Positions 25,461 through 36,568 of a stretch of DNA of 64,000 nt are shown piece by piece. A model generated the notes under the pieces. It worked only from the letters and a program-made list of their open reading frames with translations. It did not search any database and was not told the origin of the DNA. The translations under genes were made by a program, and so were the position numbers. How positions within the stretch are numbered: the first letter of the stretch is position 1; the number at the start of each line of letters is the position of its first letter. This stretch comes from Isoetes taiwanensis (lineage: Eukaryota; Streptophyta; Lycopodiopsida; Isoetales; Isoetaceae): positions 14,665,835 through 14,729,834 of the forward strand of contig JAJEKV010000028.1 of assembly GCA_021234155.1 (NCBI GenBank). The letters are read 5' to 3'.

Positions 25461-26416
25461 AGAAATGGAATAGAGATAACTTGCCTGACATGGTATATGC
25501 AGTTGGCGGAGCCTTCAAATTGAATGAATTGTTACCTTTTCTAGCCCAAGAGAGCTGGTCTCTAGAGTTTTTACATGGCTGTATGCACTAACTCTTCCAA
25601 CTTGTATTCCGGAGCTATACATGTAAGATGGTATTGCCACAAAAGAAGGAAAAAAAATATAAATCTAGTAAAAGACAACACGAGTCCAGAACCTAATGCT
25701 CTGTTTTGAGAATCATATTTGTAGTGGATAGAGACAATTGGAGATTGGAGATGGAATAAAAAGAAATGAGATGAAAAGGAAAGGGAATGAATGAGCAAAG
25801 ATAAAAAGAACCAGCATAGAGCTTTCTAGAAAGGCTTACTTTGACGTCTTCCTCCATAGCAGGTCATCAATAGGCACTTTGTGTTTACAAACAGGCAAGT
25901 TGAATTGGATCAATGGAAGCTGCAAATGGCCAAAATTGAGGGTATATTTGGTTGATTCTTCAGATTTCTACTTTTCCTACCATGGATGTGAAAATTGAAG
26001 ATCTAATGGTATTGTATTATGCATGCCATCTCAAATTTAGCTGCGGTGGCATGACACGTGGACAGGCTAGATTTGTAGCAAACCTTGTACCCCAGTTAAG
26101 GCAAGCCTGCTAAATATAAAGTATGTGGCCTCCTCCTTTCATGTTAGTCTCAACAGAGAGCAGTAATGACTTCCAATATTTTCTGTTGCAGTGACCATCT
26201 CTTGTTCATGACAGAAAATTGTACTTCATGCATTACTCATTTCTCAAACTTTGGTCATGAATAATTTCATGGCACATTGTGCAGTGAGGATAACTGGTGC
26301 AGATTTGGCTATTTGCAGGCTTAGATGGTAGTAAGATGCCTGATCCTATTATTGGCATGCATAAGGATAGCACAATGCCAGCCCATAGTATGGCATGAAA
26401 GTTCTTAGAACCTCAT
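25461..26416. other. PPR gene 3' flank, no other gene
   Basis: Only short frames are present. It includes a CACGTGG G-box-like word near 26,055, which may be chance. The part next to 26,417 holds the out-of-frame tail of the PPR gene. Confidence 0.35.
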
Positions 26417-28390
26417 TCAACTTCCAACACACGTCGGAGTAACCTTTTTCGGGACTCTAAGTGATTTATCAAATACAGTTGCATGTTCCCCCACCTGGCT
26501 ATAATTAGCATAAATGTTTGATAACAAAACATATGCTGCTGAACCATCGGGATCTAGTTGTACAACATGCTCAGCAATGCGCTTTCCCATGATTGGACTG
26601 ATGACATGGTTTGGACAGGACCCTAGCAATGCTCTCCAGCACTTCAAATCAGGTTCAAATGGCATCTCAATGATCAAGGACTCTGCCTCTGCCAATCGCC
26701 CTCCCCGACCAAGGTGATCAACCATACAATTATAATGCTCCATTGTTGGTGTGAGATTATGGCCTTCAGCCATAGACACAAAATGATGATAACCTTCATT
26801 AACCAAGCCGCCACGACTACAAGCAGAAAGGACACTGATAAAGGTAACCTGATCAGGAACAACTCCCCTGACCACCAATTCTTGAAACAACTGCATTGCG
26901 TCCTCACTGTATCCGTGTTGTGCATAAGCTCCAACCATTGTATTCCATGAGACTATATCACGCTCAATCATCTTCTCGAAGATCAGGCGTGCGTCTCCAA
27001 GTTGGCCACATTTCCCATACATATTGACAAGGGCATTACATAATGCCACATCCCACTCAAATGAGCAGCCCAAAATGCAATTGTGTATGTGCTTCCCTTC
27101 AACTATGGCAATCTTACTGGCACATGCATCAACAATGCTAATAAATGTCACTTTATCAGGAGTCATACCTTTTGCATTCATTTGATTAAAAAGGTTAAGT
27201 GTTTCCTTAAGCTTCCCCTGCTGTGCATATGCTGATATCATTGCATTCCAAGAAACCACATTCGGCTGAGGCATCTTCTGAAAGACTTCCAAAGCTTTAT
27301 CTACCTGGCCGACCTGGACATAAGCACCAATCATGGCATTCCATGAAACGACATCACGTTGAGGCATATTTTGGAAAAGGTGGAAGGCATCCTTGACCTT
27401 GCCTTGTTGGGCATAGGCGCCAATCATGGTATTCCATGATACTACATCCTTTTGGGGCATTTGTTGAAAGAGAGAGAGAGCCTCTTCAACTCTGCCCTGG
27501 CGTGCATAACCTGATATCATTACATTCCATGAGACTATATCCCTCTCAGGCATCTTATGAAATACGTCTAGTGCCTCATCCAACCTTCCTTGCTGCATAT
27601 AACCTGAAATAACTGATGTCCAAGATATAACACTTCTGCATGACATCTCCTCTAAAAGCTTAAGAGCATTATTGAGCAAACCCTTCTGTGCATAGCCTGC
27701 AATCAATGTATTGCATGCCATGTCACATTTCTCAGGCATCTGATTAAACACAGAGTGTGCCTCCTGAAGCTGTCCATGCTGCACATAAGCAGATAGCATA
27801 GCTGTCCAGCTTATTATATCTCTATATGGCATTTTCTCAAATAATTTAACAGCCTCCTGAAGCTGCCTTTCACGAGCATATCCAGAAATCATAGTATTCC
27901 ACACAATGACATTTCTATCAGGCATATGATCAAACAATCGCTGGGCCTGCTTCATCTGCCCATTCTGAGCATACGCTAAAATCATCAAATTCCAAGTAAA
28001 AGAATTCCTTCTAGTCATGCCATCAAACACTGCTCTTGCTTCGGGCAATGCTCCACATTTACCATACATTTGCACTAGCAAATTCGCCAAAAATCTATCT
28101 TTTTCTAGTCCCGTCCTAATAATATAGTCATGAACAGACTTACCGTGTAAAATATCCTTTGTTTTAGCAAATTTTTGGAGCAAAGATGCAATGCTACTGA
28201 TATCTGGGTTACCTGTCAAGGGCAACACCTCATGGGATGGGATTTTGACTCCCTGATCAATTGCTCTGCTCATGATGCCTGGCTGGACCTGAACTATGTA
28301 ACCCACATGTATATCTTTTTGTGGAAGCCGTGAACTTAACAGATAATTCCACCTACCTTTCAATGTGGGCACACTTAAGGTAGATATCAT
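26417..28390 (-). CDS. PLS-class PPR protein, E-type end
   Basis: The 657-aa product comes from one intronless frame starting at ATG 28,390. Residues about 99-377 form nine exact 31-residue S-type PPR motifs in a row, each like VVSWNxMIxxYAQxGxxxEA and ending near MPxR(D/N). Longer L/P-like motifs follow (about 377-560), then an E-type region with CWRALLG and DPDGSAAYVLLSNIYA. PLS PPR proteins bind single-stranded RNA in plastids or mitochondria, and E or DYW members direct C-to-U editing. Here the frame stops right after a PTC motif where E+ would begin, and no DYW domain follows. Transport to an organelle is likely, but the N-terminus is not a clear transit peptide. An internal Met at residue 40 is an alternative start. 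Confidence 0.9.
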   Translation of the reverse strand: MISTLSVPTLKGRWNYLLSSRLPQKDIHVGYIVQVQPGIMSRAIDQGVKIPSHEVLPLTGNPDISSIASLLQKFAKTKDILHGKSVHDYIIRTGLEKDRFLANLLVQMYGKCGALPEARAVFDGMTRRNSFTWNLMILAYAQNGQMKQAQRLFDHMPDRNVIVWNTMISGYARERQLQEAVKLFEKMPYRDIISWTAMLSAYVQHGQLQEAHSVFNQMPEKCDMACNTLIAGYAQKGLLNNALKLLEEMSCRSVISWTSVISGYMQQGRLDEALDVFHKMPERDIVSWNVMISGYARQGRVEEALSLFQQMPQKDVVSWNTMIGAYAQQGKVKDAFHLFQNMPQRDVVSWNAMIGAYVQVGQVDKALEVFQKMPQPNVVSWNAMISAYAQQGKLKETLNLFNQMNAKGMTPDKVTFISIVDACASKIAIVEGKHIHNCILGCSFEWDVALCNALVNMYGKCGQLGDARLIFEKMIERDIVSWNTMVGAYAQHGYSEDAMQLFQELVVRGVVPDQVTFISVLSACSRGGLVNEGYHHFVSMAEGHNLTPTMEHYNCMVDHLGRGGRLAEAESLIIEMPFEPDLKCWRALLGSCPNHVISPIMGKRIAEHVVQLDPDGSAAYVLLSNIYANYSQVGEHATVFDKSLRVPKKVTPTCVGS

Positions 28391-28837
28391 AGTTAGTGTT
28401 TACACAGTTTGACTCAGTCCCAATGCTCAGCAAAAATTCTACTAAAAGCTCCAAAATCCCTGTGAACAATCTTCGGCTTATTCTAATCCGTTGTTCCAAC
28501 AGTTCGCATATGTATGTAAGGTTACTTTCATAAGTAAACACGACCGCAAAGGGACTCCTTGATACCATTTTACACATCTTAGATTCTTCCAAACCATAAC
28601 TGAAAAATAAGGCGAAGTTGAGAAGGATAGAATCATTAAGTAGGATGGAGCGTGGAAATGGATCAAAAGACATCATATTACTTCTCTTCACGTACCCAAC
28701 TCATCCGAATGAAGGTCGAGCTCTTACAAGCTTTGTTCCAACTCCTATGCCAGGAGGATAGCAGAAAAATTCCCATTTCCAACCTTCGGTTCAATAACGT
28801 ACCTTTTTTCGCTTGTATTTTTTTTTCCCACGTTAAT
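28391..28837. other. Upstream flank of PPR gene
   Basis: This region should hold the PPR promoter and 5' UTR on the minus strand. I see no clear TATA box, and the short frames have no recognisable content. Confidence 0.3.
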
Positions 28838-28940
28838 GTGGCCGAAATCACAAAGCCCACATTTATTACATAAGACATTTATTACATAAGATTGTCCGTG
28901 GCCGAAATCACAAAGCGTACATTTATTACATAAGATTGTC
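28838..28940. repeat. 60-bp tandem duplication
   Basis: GTGGCCGAAATCACAAAGC plus ACATTTATTACATAAGA occurs at 28,838 and again at 28,898. Copy 1 also has an extra internal ACATTTATTACATAAGA. Confidence 0.85.
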
Positions 28941-29350
28941 TAAGGTATTTTACTATATATTCGTATAAAAATATGTAGCTTGTTGATACTGGCATGGTGG
29001 ATTCCAAATAGGAGCATTATTCTTTCTTTCTGTATTTTTATATTTTTATTTTTTTTGTTCCAGAAGCCAGCCACATTATTGTAGGAAGGCGGCGATAGCT
29101 CTTGTGGAGGCAGCCAGGCGGAAGCCATAGCTTCAGTTGCATGTTTGGCCATAGCCATAGCCATAGCCGGGCTTGCGGTTTTCCTGTGGCATCAGTTATG
29201 AAAACCCTGTTAGGGCCCAACCTTGATAAATCCGGCAGATTTGTCATTGAGCAGTGGAGAAGGGTCGATTGGCAGCCAAGGCTGGACTGTTGTTGTTGCT
29301 CTATGTTCTGTCTTCTGGTGAAACACAGAGGTTCAATTCCTCTGAAGAAA
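28941..29350. other. No gene; short AGCCAT repeat
   Basis: It contains about four head-to-tail AGCCAT units at about 29,149-29,172. At 29,320-29,337 a CAGAGG-TTCAATT-CCTCTG hairpin resembles a tRNA T-arm, but no other tRNA part is present. Confidence 0.35.
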
Positions 29351-29827
29351 TAGAAGCAACAAGGGTTTGCCATGAAAAGTTCGATGTTGTTTGTTAATCA
29401 AGTGCATCTTGAAATGAACCACAAGGCAATCGCTTTGTTGATTTGCCATCGTTGTAGCCAAATGACTGCCAGATTTGCCATCACTGTAGCCATGGCTGAA
29501 ATAGGGTTGAAACAGGGTAAGTTCCATGAATTAACCTTCATGCTTCACTGGATCTTAAGTCAAGCGCTTTCATGCTTCACCGGACAATTCCTATAGAAGC
29601 AACAAGGGTTTGCTGTGAAAAGTTCAGTATGTTTGTTACACCGGGCGTATCTTGGAAATGTACCCACGTAAATCGGCCGCTGAATTTGCCATCTTTGTAG
29701 CCAAATGACTGCCAGATTTGCCATCGTTGTAGCCATGGCTGATATAGGGTTGGAACAAGGTAAGTTCCATGAATTAACCTTCATGCTTCACTGGATCTTA
29801 AGTCAAGCGCTTTCATGCTTCACCGGA
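29351..29827. repeat. Tandem duplication, period 243 bp
   Basis: Copy 1 is 29,351-29,584 and copy 2 is 29,594-29,827. Both start TAGAAGCAACAAGGGTTTGC and end ATGCTTCACCGGA, with CCAAATGACTGCCAGATTTG in the middle. The right halves are nearly identical and the left halves have drifted. A third partial match (AAAGTTCAGTATGTTTGTTA) lies near 29,931. Confidence 0.9.
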
Positions 29828-30960
29828 TATGGAAAGCCATGTTTTGGCCTCAGTGCAGTGCAGTGTCATCGCTATAGCTAGAGCAGATACGAAATACAGC
29901 TCCATAGCTGGAGCACAGGGCAGACTGGCAAAGTTCAGTATGTTTGTTATGTTGTATGCTTGATTGAGAATGATAAACCATTGGATTTGTGTTTTTAAAT
30001 GCATCCTTGCAAATTGGGTCAACATGGGACTGTTTGACCCTATCTTGATTTGCATGGGATGGAGCACAGGGGCTGCCATAGAATATTCTGTGGGATATTG
30101 CATGATCTAATGGTCACAAAAAATTGTGAGCCACCCCAAATGATGCTGTCAACAAGGTTCACAAGCTGTCAATCATAGAAATGGAAGGGTTCACATGCCA
30201 AATTTTGACAACGAAGAACCCCTGTTGATAGCAATCCATTCAATTGGCTTCTGCAGTGGTTGGAAGCATTGCCGTCAACAGGGATTTTAGAGATGAGGAC
30301 AGCTGGAAGATTTTCTAGCACTTGGCAGCAATCCCTCTGCTGGATCACAGACATCATTAGAGGAGGTTGTATTTAAAAATTGCAACCTTGGAGATTTTCC
30401 GAACCTATAGGCTTGGAATTTAACACCCAACCTGGTTATACCACATAGGCATGGGTACGGTACCTGTTAGATAGCCTCGGTCCTGTTTCGAAAAATGGCA
30501 GTCTACTGCTGTGTGGAAGGTAGAGCCACTGTCATGAACGCAATAACGCATTCGTCGTATTATCTAAGGCCGGATATCAACAAAAAAAGAAACAAATAAG
30601 AGGCCTCGGCATTCATATCAATATCAGCAATATCATCATTCTGTTGGTGCCGCTTGCTACCTCATCCGATGAGCATTGTGTACCAGGTAAATCCTTTGCA
30701 GTCACTACTAATTTGCACTGTGTCTCAGCTAAATCCTTTGCAATATCTAGTATCATACATGTGCATAGCCTCACTAGACGCTTTAGTTGTGAGAATCGAG
30801 TTTGTGGTCTTTATCTCATAAGAAGTGTATATACCTTATAATTGAGCTAGGCTGATGCTTGTCATTATCTGCTGCTTTAAATGATGATAGATCTTCACAT
30901 TTTCTATGCATTCAATTTATAATGTTTAATTATATTTGTAGAATTGACAGAGTTCCAATA
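29828..30960. other. No recognisable gene
   Basis: Frames are short. A small imperfect duplication containing AAATCCTTTGCA lies at about 30,688-30,742. Otherwise nothing stands out. Confidence 0.35.
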
Positions 30961-31053
30961 ACACTTTTCAGAACTGCATCCATGCCCATTGCAACATATA
31001 CACTTATCCAACACTTTTCAGAACTGCATCCATGCACATTGCAACATATACAA
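30961..31053. repeat. 50-bp tandem duplication
   Basis: ACACTTTTCAGAACTGCATC and the following CATGC(C/A)CATTGCAACATATAC occur at 30,961 and 31,011, differing at one base over the shared 42. Confidence 0.9.
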
Positions 31054-31333
31054 AATAATCCAAAAACTCATTACCAGATGGTAATTCATGTTCACTTGAA
31101 AATTTGGTGTTTCAGTTGAGGACCTCTTTGGATACCACAATATTGGAATGCAAAAGTGGCAGCTTTCCTTTCAATTCTTAGGAAATTCAATTTTTTTGCT
31201 TCACTACACTTGCTATATGAAACAGTTTCAAAAAAATTGGTGATGGCATCAAGAGTTTCATTGTGTTTGTCAGCTTCCTGCATATGTGTTACTGTGATCT
31301 GGTAACTTGTACATTTAATAAGCCTTTATCATA
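31054..31333. other. No recognisable gene
   Basis: Short frames only, between two tandem duplications. Confidence 0.3.
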
Positions 31334-32607
31334 TCTGCTACGTGTAGAAGAGCCCCATAAATCAGGGACATAGACTTGTGAATGTTTCTTGGTTTTGATC
31401 CAATAACTGAGATAAGCTCTTGTGGCCAAAAATCTATTTGCTACATTGCTTCCTGCAAGCTTCAGTACTATATAAGAGGGGGATGTATGAATCTGTCATG
31501 CCTGAATCACATGGTTATGGGCTATTTCTCTGTTTGTGAGATGAAGTAACAATATCAATGATTTAATGCTAACTTCAATATTATTACTTATTATACCTTG
31601 GCCTTGAGTGCTTCTACATCAGATTTTAAGACACGATTATTAACTGCTGCCTTGTTATATTTTTAATTAATCTCTGTTAGTTGCTTCAAGACTAATGTTA
31701 TAAGCTATATGTGCATGCTTGCAGAAACACATGAAGGGTTTAGAGGAATGAATGACATATTCAACAAAATTTAGACTTATTCAGATCTAATAGATAGCAC
31801 TTCAAGAATGCCATTATAAGAATATATGCATTGTTTGATTATTCTTGACTGTTATAATTTTTATAAGTTTTAAATTATATAAGTTTATCTTTAAATTAAA
31901 ACTATAATGGTTATCAAAGAATAAACTTGATTTCCAAATTAATTTTTATTTAGAATTAGACATTTCTGCTACGTGTAGAAGAGCCCCATAAATCAGGGAC
32001 ATAGACTTGTGAATGTTTCTTGGTTTTGATCCAATAACTGAGATAAGCTCTTGTGGCCAAAAATCTATTTGCTACATTGCTTCCTGCAAGCTTCAGTACT
32101 ATATAGGAGGGGGATGTATGAATCTGTCATGCCTGAATCTGTCATGGTTATGGGCTATTTTCTGTTTGTGAGATGAAGTAACAATATCAATGATTTAATG
32201 CTAACTTCAATATTATTACTTATTATACCTTGGCCTTGAGTGCTTCTACATCAGATTTTAAGACACGATTATTAACTGCTGCCTTGTTATATTTTTAATT
32301 AATCTCTGTCAGTTGCTTCAAGACTAAGGTTGTAAGCTATATGTGCATGCTTACAGAAACACATGAAGGGTTTAGAGGAATGAATGACATATTCAACAAA
32401 ATTTAGACTTATTCAGATTTAATAGATAGCACTTCAAGAATGCCATTATAAGAATATATGCATTGTTTGATTATTCTTGACTGTTATAATTTTTATAAGT
32501 TTTAAATTATATAAGTTTATCTTTAAATTAAACCTATAATGGTTATCAAAGAATAAACTTGATTTCCAAATTAATTTTTATTTGAAGCTATTTAGAATTA
32601 GACATTT
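31334..32607. repeat. 641-bp tandem duplication
   Basis: Copy 1 (31,334-31,974) and copy 2 (31,975-about 32,607) start TCTGCTACGTGTAGAAGAGC and end near TTAGAATTAGACATTT. Differences are a few substitutions and small indels, so the event is recent. Each copy includes the junction and left arm of the AT-rich inverted-repeat element described next, so the duplication came after that insertion. Confidence 0.9.
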
Positions 32608-33206
32608 CAAGAATATAAAAATTTCAATTTCTAGTGATTTAACAGATTCAAAATTTAGCAATCATGATAATTAAATGAAATATGATGGCTTGATAAGGGA
32701 TTGACTTAAAACTATTATTAGAATTTCATAATTTACAAACTTTTATACTTTTAAAAATACTTTAAGAAAAGTTTTAGTTGAAATTAATTAAATGATATAA
32801 AGATATTGGTTTAATAATAACTATTGAATAATTTATTATTGATGAGACAAAATACATTGACATTTAATCAATAATACACTATTCATTTCTTATTAAATGT
32901 AAACGTCATCTTTTAATTAAATTCAATCTAAAACTCTCTTTAAATATTTTGAAAAGAATAGCATTTTAATTATACAAAGTTATCTTAGATGAAAATTTAA
33001 TTCTAAATAGATGAGACCGATAATTAATTTAAAAAGCAACTTTAAAGTTTAATAAGTATCATATTTTTTATCTAAATATAAACATAACAAATTATTAAAA
33101 TCAATAAGAGCTTATGCATAAAATATTATCATGGCATCCTTCAAGTATATTTATTAGATTTGAATAAGTCTGAATTTTGTGAAATGTGATATATGAGAGT
33201 TTTAGA
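32379..33206. mobile_element. AT-rich inverted-repeat (MITE-like) element
   Basis: The left arm (about 32,379-32,465; also in the other duplicate copy from 31,747) contains AAATTTAGACTTATTCAGAT and, further in, CACTTCAAGAATGCCATTAT. The right arm (about 33,122-33,206) holds the reverse complement of both words with some changes. An 11-base GGGTTTAGAGG lies just outside the left arm (32,368-32,378) and just outside the right arm (33,207-33,217), as a target-site duplication would. The middle is very AT-rich and has no frame. TIRs of about 80 bases with a 9-11 base duplication would suit a Mutator-type MITE. Confidence 0.6.
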
Positions 33207-33292
33207 GGGTTTAGAGGCATAGGCTAGAAAGCATACGATGCAGATGATTGGCCTGTTTCATGATTTCTTTTATAAAGGGATTTGTTTTGCAG

Positions 33293-34730
33293 GAATCGAT
33301 GCTACCATGCCTCATAATACAAATTTGACAGTGTTACACTTGCAAACTGAGCCTGAATGCCTTCTACTGAAGAATATAACAGCAGAAGAAACAAGTCGCT
33401 TGCGAGGTGACAAACACTTATTTGGTGCGAGGGAAAATTGTATCTGCCCGACCCGTTCTCTCATCAACGACCAAAATTTGAGAGCATTGTGGAGGCTTTA
33501 AACTTCATCTCAGATGGTTTTAAGGGGCTTCTTGAATATGTGATCCACTTTTGGCAACATATTCAGAACCAACAACAAGAGATGCGTAACAAATAACAAG
33601 AAATTTCCAGGCAACAACACAAAAATTTATGCAACAACAAGAAATCCATAGGCAACAAGAGCAAATGCATAGACAACAAGAGGAAATGCACAGGCAGGTG
33701 GCTTCATGGCAGATCAAGCTTTCAGTCAGACAAGAAGAAATCGAGGCACTTCAATATGAGCTTAAGGGGTTTAAAGAGCAGCGAAGAAAATAGACCTTGT
33801 CAGACATCAATAGTCTTGTGGCTGGAGGTAGAGCATTTAGAAAGAGGATGAAGATGGTCCAAGATATACTTCATCCTGGTGATTGCTCAATGATAGAGGC
33901 TCGAAAACCTGACCAGATTATTCAATTGTTCCATAATTACTTTAATAAGGACATCTTGGAATTGATGCTAGAGCAGGACTCCTCTCTCAAACTGATGTTG
34001 TTGAATCTGGTAAATGCGGTAGAAGCTGAGCAAAAAGAAGAAGATGCTCATCCTAGCCAAGATGTTCAAGAAGTATGTGAAGAAGGTGGCATTAGCCGAA
34101 GAGCTTATGAATTGCTTTTTCAGTCCTTAAGAGAAGGCCATCCATTGACGAGCAAAACATTCATTCCTTGTCCTCGGCGAGTACGTGTGTCATGAGCATC
34201 GAGCACTGAGAAAATTTGGGCTCTTCTTGGAGATTTTAAAGCATACACAAATAGCTATCTAGAGAAGAAACTTACACTTAACAAAAGCAATAACTTGTTT
34301 GTCAATTTACAGAAGTTACTTGAGGTATTTCACATATTTATCTTGACTGATACTAAGGCTTTCTTACTTTCATTTGTGCATTTTCACAGGTCATTGTCCA
34401 TTTTTATAAGCTTGAGCCAGGTGTGATAAGTTTGTTGTTGAAAATAGATGAGATGGAGCTCATTAAGGGGCAGAAGATAGAGAGGATGTCTATCCAACTT
34501 CTTCAAGATAATACTACACAATCTAAATTTGACCTTTGGTGAGTCTTTTATCTTTTTATAGTGTGAGCTTGTAAGTACTTTTTCATGACCTTTGGTGTGT
34601 CTTTTACTTTTTTCGTAGTGTGAGCCTCTTCCACATATGGATTTGAATTGGTGCAAGAATACTTAGTAAATTTTAGTGCATCAAGTACCTCATTAGTATC
34701 TGCTCCGCATGCACTCCTTGATTAAGAAAT

Positions 34731-34767
<37 letters not shown>

Positions 34768-36036
34768 GTGGCTAGCAGCTTTGGAAGTTCCAGCTGAAAA
34801 TTACTTCAATTTACGCTGGGTGCTCGAACAAACAGAAATTCCATCTGTCATCAATGAACAAATTCGAGGAGAGCCACTAATAGTTGATGGTGTTGGAACA
34901 TTCAAGATTGATTGGCATTTTTCTTTTGATCTTAAAACAACAAAAGTACGAACATATTTTAAATGCCAAGTAAATAATTTGCTCATTATGAAATGCATTT
35001 TGCAGGTGTTTTATGGTTTTGCTGAAGGTGCCAATGCAAGAGCTCCTTGCCCTTTTTGCATGGTCTCGACGAAGGATTCTGGTTGGTTTTCCGTATGGCA
35101 AACATAACAAGCACCAACTCGTACATCACAAAATGCCATAATCAATATTCCTTTGAGCCGGTTCCATCCTTGCATGCTTCATGCATTCATTCGTATTGTG
35201 GACAAGTTGATTAATCTTTTCATGATGTTCTGCTGAAATAAAAGACCCCAAGCTACTCGTGACACAAGCTTGTGTAATATAGAACAAGTTCTTTCTACTG
35301 CAGGATTACACAAGGGTAAACAGAAAGTGCTCCTTACAACTATAAATCTTCTTATTCTTTAGTGTGCCATTTTAAAGGTGAAGCGAAGATAACGAAGGAT
35401 GAGAAGCAGTCCTCCGATAAGACAGATGTTTCAAAATTTGTGAGTCTTGGAGGAGCAAAAGCACGGCATTTCTTGAGTGAAGATGCTCAAAAGGCCATAG
35501 GTAACCTGGATATTAAACTTTAGAGGATTAAGTGCTAAGGGATAATTGAGCCTAACATAAAATGTATAACATGTATACATGAAGATTAAGAACTCTAGGT
35601 CAATGGTCTTTTGGTCAACAACTAGTGGATGCTGAGCGTGACCTTAGAAGAGGAGGTATGGCAGCTGTGCAGAAAGATATTTTGGACATGCTTTGAAAAA
35701 GTATATGAGATGATGATGGAGGAGAACTTGTCTCGAGATAGAGCCTTGGAATTTCAAAATGCTGTCAACAATTTTATACATGCTTTTAACAAAGCTCATT
35801 CAATATCATCAGCTACTCACTACATGGTACTATGCTATATAAGAAAGCCATTATACATTTTAAACATATTGTAACCATTTTTGTTTACATTACAGCATAT
35901 ACTATCTGCTCACTTGTCTTGGTTTATAACAAGAATATGGCAGCTTATCAAAGTTCAGTGCAAAAGGGATGGTGAAATCATACAAATTATTCAAAATAAA
36001 TTATCAGGGCAGCACTCAACGCGGGGGTTGTACTAA
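33293..36036 (+). pseudogene. Eight-exon orphan gene, frame kept but with stops
   Basis: Exons fit at about 33,293-34,324, 34,390-34,538, 34,768-34,945, 35,006-35,315, 35,363-35,500, 35,626-35,826 and 35,896-36,036; the first may be composite. Introns are GT-AG and codon phases join across nearly all of them. Exon 1 encodes a Gln/Met/His-rich coiled coil (QQEIHRQQEQMHRQQEEMHR at about 33,636-33,695). Later exons carry CPFC, then FHPCMLHAFIRIVDKL, and at the end THYM joined to HILSAHLSW. In-frame stops sit at 33,594, 33,791, 34,193, 35,105 and 35,234, plus two frame changes in exon 1. The layout recalls uncharacterised multicopy proteins of some animals and glomeromycete fungi. I know no function, and a transposon origin is possible. 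Confidence 0.55.
34733..34764 (+). repeat. 32-T tract before a splice acceptor
   Basis: An unbroken run of 32 T is followed by AAG and the exon starting at 34,768. It serves as, or has grown from, the polypyrimidine tract of that intron. Confidence 0.8.
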
Positions 36037-36130
36037 GAAATGGAGTCTGTTAGTTCAGGCCTTTGAAGGGTGTTATAGATTAATGCTAAGTAAAACAAGC
36101 AAGCGTATTTGTGATTCTCGTATATCCCCA

Positions 36131-36568
36131 GCAACATATAACTAACATTTACATTATTAATACAAACCATTGCATCTAACTCATTTAAATGAAAATCCCC
36201 CTGAAACCCCCTTTGGTTTGGGTGCATATTCACACGGGGGGTTACTCCGCAACGAGTCGCCGATGGGCATATTTGCCCTTTATTCCAAGATCCGACCGTA
36301 CATAGCTTATCCTCGCTTGGAAAAATATGCATGTACAAGTTTTTGTATAATCAGATATTGAGGTTTGAAAAATACTATAAGATTTGAGGGAATGTACTTA
36401 ATGGTGTTAATTTTGTACATGTATTGTAAGTTTTTAGGGCTCTCGCCGCCCTCTACGTGAACCCCCCGGTGAATATGCACCCAAACCAAAGGGGTTTCGT
36501 GGGATTTTCATTTAAATGAGTTAGATGCAATGGTTTGTATTAATAATGTAAATGTTAGTTATATGTTG
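36131..36568. mobile_element. Foldback element with about 110-bp inverted arms
   Basis: The left arm (36,131-36,243) starts CAACATATAACTAACATTTA and runs to CGGGGGGTT. The right arm (36,460-36,568) is its reverse complement with about six changes, and ends GTTAGTTATATGTTG. The spacer is about 216 bp without a frame. Near-perfect long arms and no coding capacity fit a MITE or foldback transposon. No target-site duplication was seen at the ends. It lies just after the orphan gene's stop codon. Confidence 0.8.

Noticed and set aside
29314-29345. T-arm-like hairpin suggesting a tRNA gene
   Set aside because: No acceptor, D or anticodon arm lies upstream at the right distance.
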